A DNA stretch of 8,685 nt, from assembly GCA_025354615.1 (NCBI GenBank), contig JANXMO010000364.1, positions 1 through 8,685 on the forward strand, written 5' to 3'. The translations under genes and the position numbers were made by a program. The stretch comes from Burkholderiales bacterium (lineage in GTDB: Bacteria > Pseudomonadota > Gammaproteobacteria > Burkholderiales > Burkholderiaceae_C). Every line of letters begins with the position of its first letter. Position 1 is the first letter of the stretch. A model generated the notes under the pieces. The model ran no database searches. It worked only from the letters and a program-made list of their open reading frames with translations, and was not told where the DNA came from. Shown piece by piece: positions 6,093 through 8,685 of this stretch.

Positions 6093-7100
6093 TCAACAAG
6101 CCACGTCGGTCAACAGGGCTGCCGCGCTGCGCACCAACGGCCAGGCGAGCGCAGCGCCGGTGCCATCGGTCGCGTCCAACCCGAGTTCGAGCAAAGCCGT
6201 CGCATCGAACTGCGACATCGCTTTGTCCAGACCGCTACCGCTGCGGCTGCGGGAAAAAACGCAGTAATCGGTTACGCCTGGCGCCATGCGCGATGCGACA
6301 AGCAGCGCGGCACAAGCCGCCATGCCATCGACGACGATCAAATGGCGTTTGCCCGCGGCCATCATCATCACGCCCACCATCATGGCAATCTCGTAGCCAC
6401 CCAATGCCGCCACCACTTCCACCGCATCGGTAAGCCCTTGATGACGGGCTTGCACCGCGCCCAGCAGCGTCAGCACGTGCTCGCTTCTGCCCGCTTCCAG
6501 CGGACAAACGCCGGCCAGCAGTTCCGTCAATCCAACACCGCTGAGGCGCGACAACACCAGCGCCGCCGTTTCCTCGCAGGCCACGCCAACCCCGGCGCAG
6601 ACGATGGCATTGCCGGCCATGGCGTCGGCGATCTCCATTCCGGCGCGAATCGCGGCGTGTGCCTGTTCCAGTGACATGGCCGCCGCGGCGCGGGCGTTGC
6701 GCGTGCCGTGTGCAATTTTGCGCACAAGCAAACGCGGGTGCGGCGGCAACTGCTCGGCCATGCCGCAATCGATGACCGACAGTTCCAGCCCATTGAGTTG
6801 CGCCAACGCGGTCAGCGGCAACTGTGACGACAGTACGGCCCGAACCAAGCCAGCCGTGGGGTAGCGCGCATGGGCGCCCACACCATCGACGGCAATGCCG
6901 TGATCAGCGGCAAACAACGCTATTTGCGGCGCCTGGAAAGACGGCTTCATCGTGCTCTGAATCAACCCGAGCCGCACCGCCAACGATTCAAGCTCGCCCA
7001 AATGGCCGGTTTGCTGGCTGCATTGCGCCAACTGGTTGCGCAATGCCAGTTCAAGCGCTGGGTGAGCGGTGGGCGAAATCAACGAGCGGTTCATTGGCAT
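6093..7100 (-). CDS. cobT: CobT-family phosphoribosyltransferase with altered active-site motifs
   Basis: CobT transfers phosphoribose from nicotinate mononucleotide to 5,6-dimethylbenzimidazole, activating the lower ligand of cobalamin. The 335-residue product aligns with this family throughout: ALFAADHGIAVDGVGA (61-76), HGTRNARAAAAMSLEQAHAA (131-150), GMEIADAM, GGYEIAMMVGVM, VVDGMAACAALL, VTDYCVFS and DGTGAALAWPLVRSAAALL. Several sites conserved in enterobacterial CobT differ. GEMGIGNTT corresponds here to about AGVGVACEE (169-177), SHxSxExGH to SRSRSGSGL (283-291), and the Glu of GEGTG to Asp312 in TDGTG. This could be a Burkholderiales subfamily, a paralogue with another base or substrate, or an inactive copy. 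The start is uncertain: ATG at 7100 or 7094, neither with a clear ribosome binding site. No other cobalamin gene is in the window. Confidence 0.83.
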   Translation of the reverse strand: MPMNRSLISPTAHPALELALRNQLAQCSQQTGHLGELESLAVRLGLIQSTMKPSFQAPQIALFAADHGIAVDGVGAHARYPTAGLVRAVLSSQLPLTALAQLNGLELSVIDCGMAEQLPPHPRLLVRKIAHGTRNARAAAAMSLEQAHAAIRAGMEIADAMAGNAIVCAGVGVACEETAALVLSRLSGVGLTELLAGVCPLEAGRSEHVLTLLGAVQARHQGLTDAVEVVAALGGYEIAMMVGVMMMAAGKRHLIVVDGMAACAALLVASRMAPGVTDYCVFSRSRSGSGLDKAMSQFDATALLELGLDATDGTGAALAWPLVRSAAALLTDVAC

Positions 7101-7208
7101 TTTTGGCGTAGGGCACAACTGCAGACAGTGAGAAGCGCGTTGTAGCGGCAATCAGGCAGGCCAGCCGGTCAGCAAACTCCAAGTGGGGACACGCCCGCAA
7201 CGCTGACA
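7101..7208. other. Spacer upstream of cobT, little recognisable
   Basis: This is the cobT-proximal part of the cobT-ilvA spacer. I see no convincing promoter boxes, no ribosome binding site and no cobalamin riboswitch. GTCAGC (7168-7173) and GCTGAC (7202-7207) can pair across a 28-nt loop, a weak hairpin. Open frames crossing this stretch on the minus strand start inside the adjacent palindrome and do not resemble a protein that I know. Confidence 0.5.
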
Positions 7209-7375
7209 CTCGTACGCCAACCTGGAGATCACGGAAGAAGAGGAACGCGATGGATTCGGTTCGAGGGCAAGGCGCAAACCACAGCGATACCCAAAGGTAT
7301 CGGGAGGATTTGCAACGCCGCCCTCGGGGCGAAGACACGCGTTCATGTTTCAAAATCTCCGGCTTGGCGTACGAG
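7209..7375. repeat. 167-bp imperfect palindrome between ilvA and cobT
   Basis: Five nested complementary arm pairs share nearly one centre at about 7293.5: 7209-7229 with 7355-7375 (19 of 21 match), 7243-7249 with 7338-7344 (7 of 7), 7262-7268 with 7320-7326 (7 of 7), 7274-7278 with 7309-7313 (5 of 5), and 7285-7291 with 7296-7302 (7 of 7, loop CAAA). TTCG at 7255-7258 also pairs with CGAA at 7330-7333. The outer arms carry CTCGTACGCCAA, and pairing stops abruptly at both ends. The element begins 8 nt after the ilvA stop. A single RNA from either strand would fold into a long interrupted hairpin. The size and shape resemble intergenic palindromes such as ERIC or small foldback elements, though I do not recognise the sequence. 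No target-site duplication is evident. Confidence 0.85.
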
Positions 7376-7383
7376 CCCAAACT

Positions 7384-8685
7384 TCAGCGCAAAAAAAGCC
7401 GGTAAACAGGGTTGTTCGTTTCGTCTTCCCATGGGTAAGCCAAGGTGTTGAGAAAGTCGGCCAGTGCATCGTGATCAGTCGCCGGCACCTGCAGGCCGAC
7501 CAGAATACGGCCGTAGTCGGCCCCCTGGTTGCGGTAGTGAAACAAGCTGATGTTCCAGTCAGGGTGCATGGCGGACAAAAACTTCATCAGCGCGCCGGGA
7601 CGCTCCGGGAAAACGAATCGGTACAGCCGCTCCTCGTGTGCCAATTCGCTGCGCCCGCCGACCATGTGGCGCAAGTGCTGCTTTGCCAGCTCGTCATGCG
7701 TCAGGTCAAGCGCTTCGAAGCCTTGCTGGCTGAAGGAATCGACCAGCATCTGCGATTCACCCGAAGTTTGGGTCGCCAAGCCAACAAAAACATGCGCCTG
7801 CTGCGCGTCTGAAATACGGTAGTTGAATTCCGTCACCGAGCGCGAGCCGATCAGCTCGCAAAACCGCTTGAAACTGCCACGCGCTTCGGGAATCGTGACC
7901 GCCAGCAGCGCTTCGCGAGATTCACCCACTTCCGCCCGCTCGGCCACAAATCGCAGGCGGTCGAAATTCATGTTGGCGCCACAAGCGATGGCAATGTACG
8001 TTTGCCCACGAAGCGGCTGCGATTGAAGGTATTGCTTGATTGCCGCCACGCCGAGAGCGCCCGCAGGCTCGAGGATGCTGCGGGTGTCCTCGAACACGTC
8101 TTTGATGGCGGCGCAAACGGCATCGGTGTCTACGCTGATGTAGCCGTCAACCCATTCGCGGGCCAAACGAAATGTCTCGCTGCCGACCAGTTTGACGGCC
8201 GTGCCGTCGGAAAACAGCCCGACTTCGGCCAGCTGCACGCGGGCGCCGGCGTGGATTGAACGCAGCATGGCGTCGGAATCCTCCATCTGCACGCCGATCA
8301 CCTTGATTTCAGGGCGAACGGCTTTGATGAACGCCGCGACCCCAGCAATCAAACCGCCGCCGCCTACGGCCACAAACACCGCATCGACAGGCCCAGGGTG
8401 CTGGCGCAGGATTTCCATCGCAATCGTGCCTTGACCGGCGATGACATCGGGGTCGTCGAACGGATGCACGAACGTCATGCCATGCTTTGCTTCCAGCGCC
8501 AGCGCGTGTGCATAGGCGTCTGAATAACTTTCACCCGCCAACACCACCTCGGCGCCCAAGGCCCTGACGGCATCGGTCTTCAACGCCGGGGTGGTGACCG
8601 GCATGACAACCATGGCCTTGCAGCCCAATTTTTGAGCGCTCATTGCCACGCCTTGCGCATGGTTGCCAGCCGAAGCACAAATGAC
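7384..8685 (-). CDS. ilvA: Biosynthetic L-threonine dehydratase IlvA (5' end cut by right edge)
   Basis: IlvA is the PLP-dependent enzyme that deaminates threonine to 2-oxobutanoate, the committed step of isoleucine synthesis. The visible 433 residues lack roughly 80 N-terminal residues, including the PLP-binding lysine. Seen are SAGNHAQG (5-12 of the visible part), the PLP phosphate-binding glycine loop VGGGGLIAG (107-115), and EPAGALG (205-211). Two C-terminal ACT-type regulatory domains follow, at about 257-325 and 351-430; the second includes RFVFPERPGALMKFL. The two ACT domains mark the long, isoleucine-inhibited biosynthetic form (about 500 residues), not the short catabolic TdcB. The frame is intact to the TGA. 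The gene appears to stand alone, with the palindrome immediately downstream. Confidence 0.97.
   Translation of the reverse strand, partial: VICASAGNHAQGVAMSAQKLGCKAMVVMPVTTPALKTDAVRALGAEVVLAGESYSDAYAHALALEAKHGMTFVHPFDDPDVIAGQGTIAMEILRQHPGPVDAVFVAVGGGGLIAGVAAFIKAVRPEIKVIGVQMEDSDAMLRSIHAGARVQLAEVGLFSDGTAVKLVGSETFRLAREWVDGYISVDTDAVCAAIKDVFEDTRSILEPAGALGVAAIKQYLQSQPLRGQTYIAIACGANMNFDRLRFVAERAEVGESREALLAVTIPEARGSFKRFCELIGSRSVTEFNYRISDAQQAHVFVGLATQTSGESQMLVDSFSQQGFEALDLTHDELAKQHLRHMVGGRSELAHEERLYRFVFPERPGALMKFLSAMHPDWNISLFHYRNQGADYGRILVGLQVPATDHDALADFLNTLAYPWEDETNNPVYRLFLR

Noticed and set aside
7051..7380. Minus-strand open frames of 109 and 64 codons across the ilvA-cobT spacer
   Set aside because: They are in different frames through the palindrome and have Arg/Ser/Cys-rich products without recognisable motifs. 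They lack good start signals, and one runs into cobT.
7101..7383. Possible cobalamin riboswitch upstream of cobT
   Set aside because: I looked for the conserved B12-box (AGCCAGGAGACC-like) and found no match. The structure present is a simple long palindrome, not a riboswitch layout.
1..8685. CRISPR arrays, tRNA or rRNA genes, insertion sequences or phage genes
   Set aside because: No regularly spaced repeats, cloverleaf-like tRNA sequence, transposase or integrase frames were seen on either strand.

Overview
The window looks like chromosomal DNA of a GC-rich betaproteobacterium, most likely of the order Burkholderiales and the family Comamonadaceae. This is inferred from base composition, from the style of the type II secretion (T2SS) proteins, and from the pairing with ilvA and cobT. 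No marker gene here proves it.

Positions 1-5339 (minus strand) hold most of a T2SS gsp operon, read from right to left: gspG (major pseudopilin), gspH, gspI, gspJ and gspK (minor pseudopilins), gspL and gspM (inner-membrane platform), and the beginning of gspN, which runs off the left edge. Genes G-H, H-I, J-K and M-N overlap by a few bases, L-M are 3 nt apart and I-J are 21 nt apart. The one break is a 274-nt gap between gspK and gspL. It holds two hairpins and an unexplained 49-codon open frame. gspC lies divergently on the plus strand at 5394-6047, only 54 nt from gspG. gspD, gspE and gspF are not in the window.

Positions 6048-7383 hold a short convergent spacer with a hairpin and a 10-bp direct repeat, then a minus-strand CobT-family gene (6093-7100) whose conserved active-site motifs look altered. 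Between cobT and ilvA is a 283-nt spacer. Most of it is a 167-bp imperfect palindrome (7209-7375) built from five nested complementary arm pairs.

Positions 7384-8685 (minus strand) hold the biosynthetic threonine dehydratase gene ilvA, cut at its 5' end by the right edge.

The gsp genes together build the pseudopilus and the platform that push folded periplasmic proteins through the outer-membrane secretin. GspC normally links the platform to that secretin. ilvA (isoleucine synthesis) and the cobT-like gene (cobamide lower-ligand activation, if it is active) are unrelated housekeeping neighbours. The items most worth a second look are the palindrome, the altered CobT motifs and the gspK-gspL gap.
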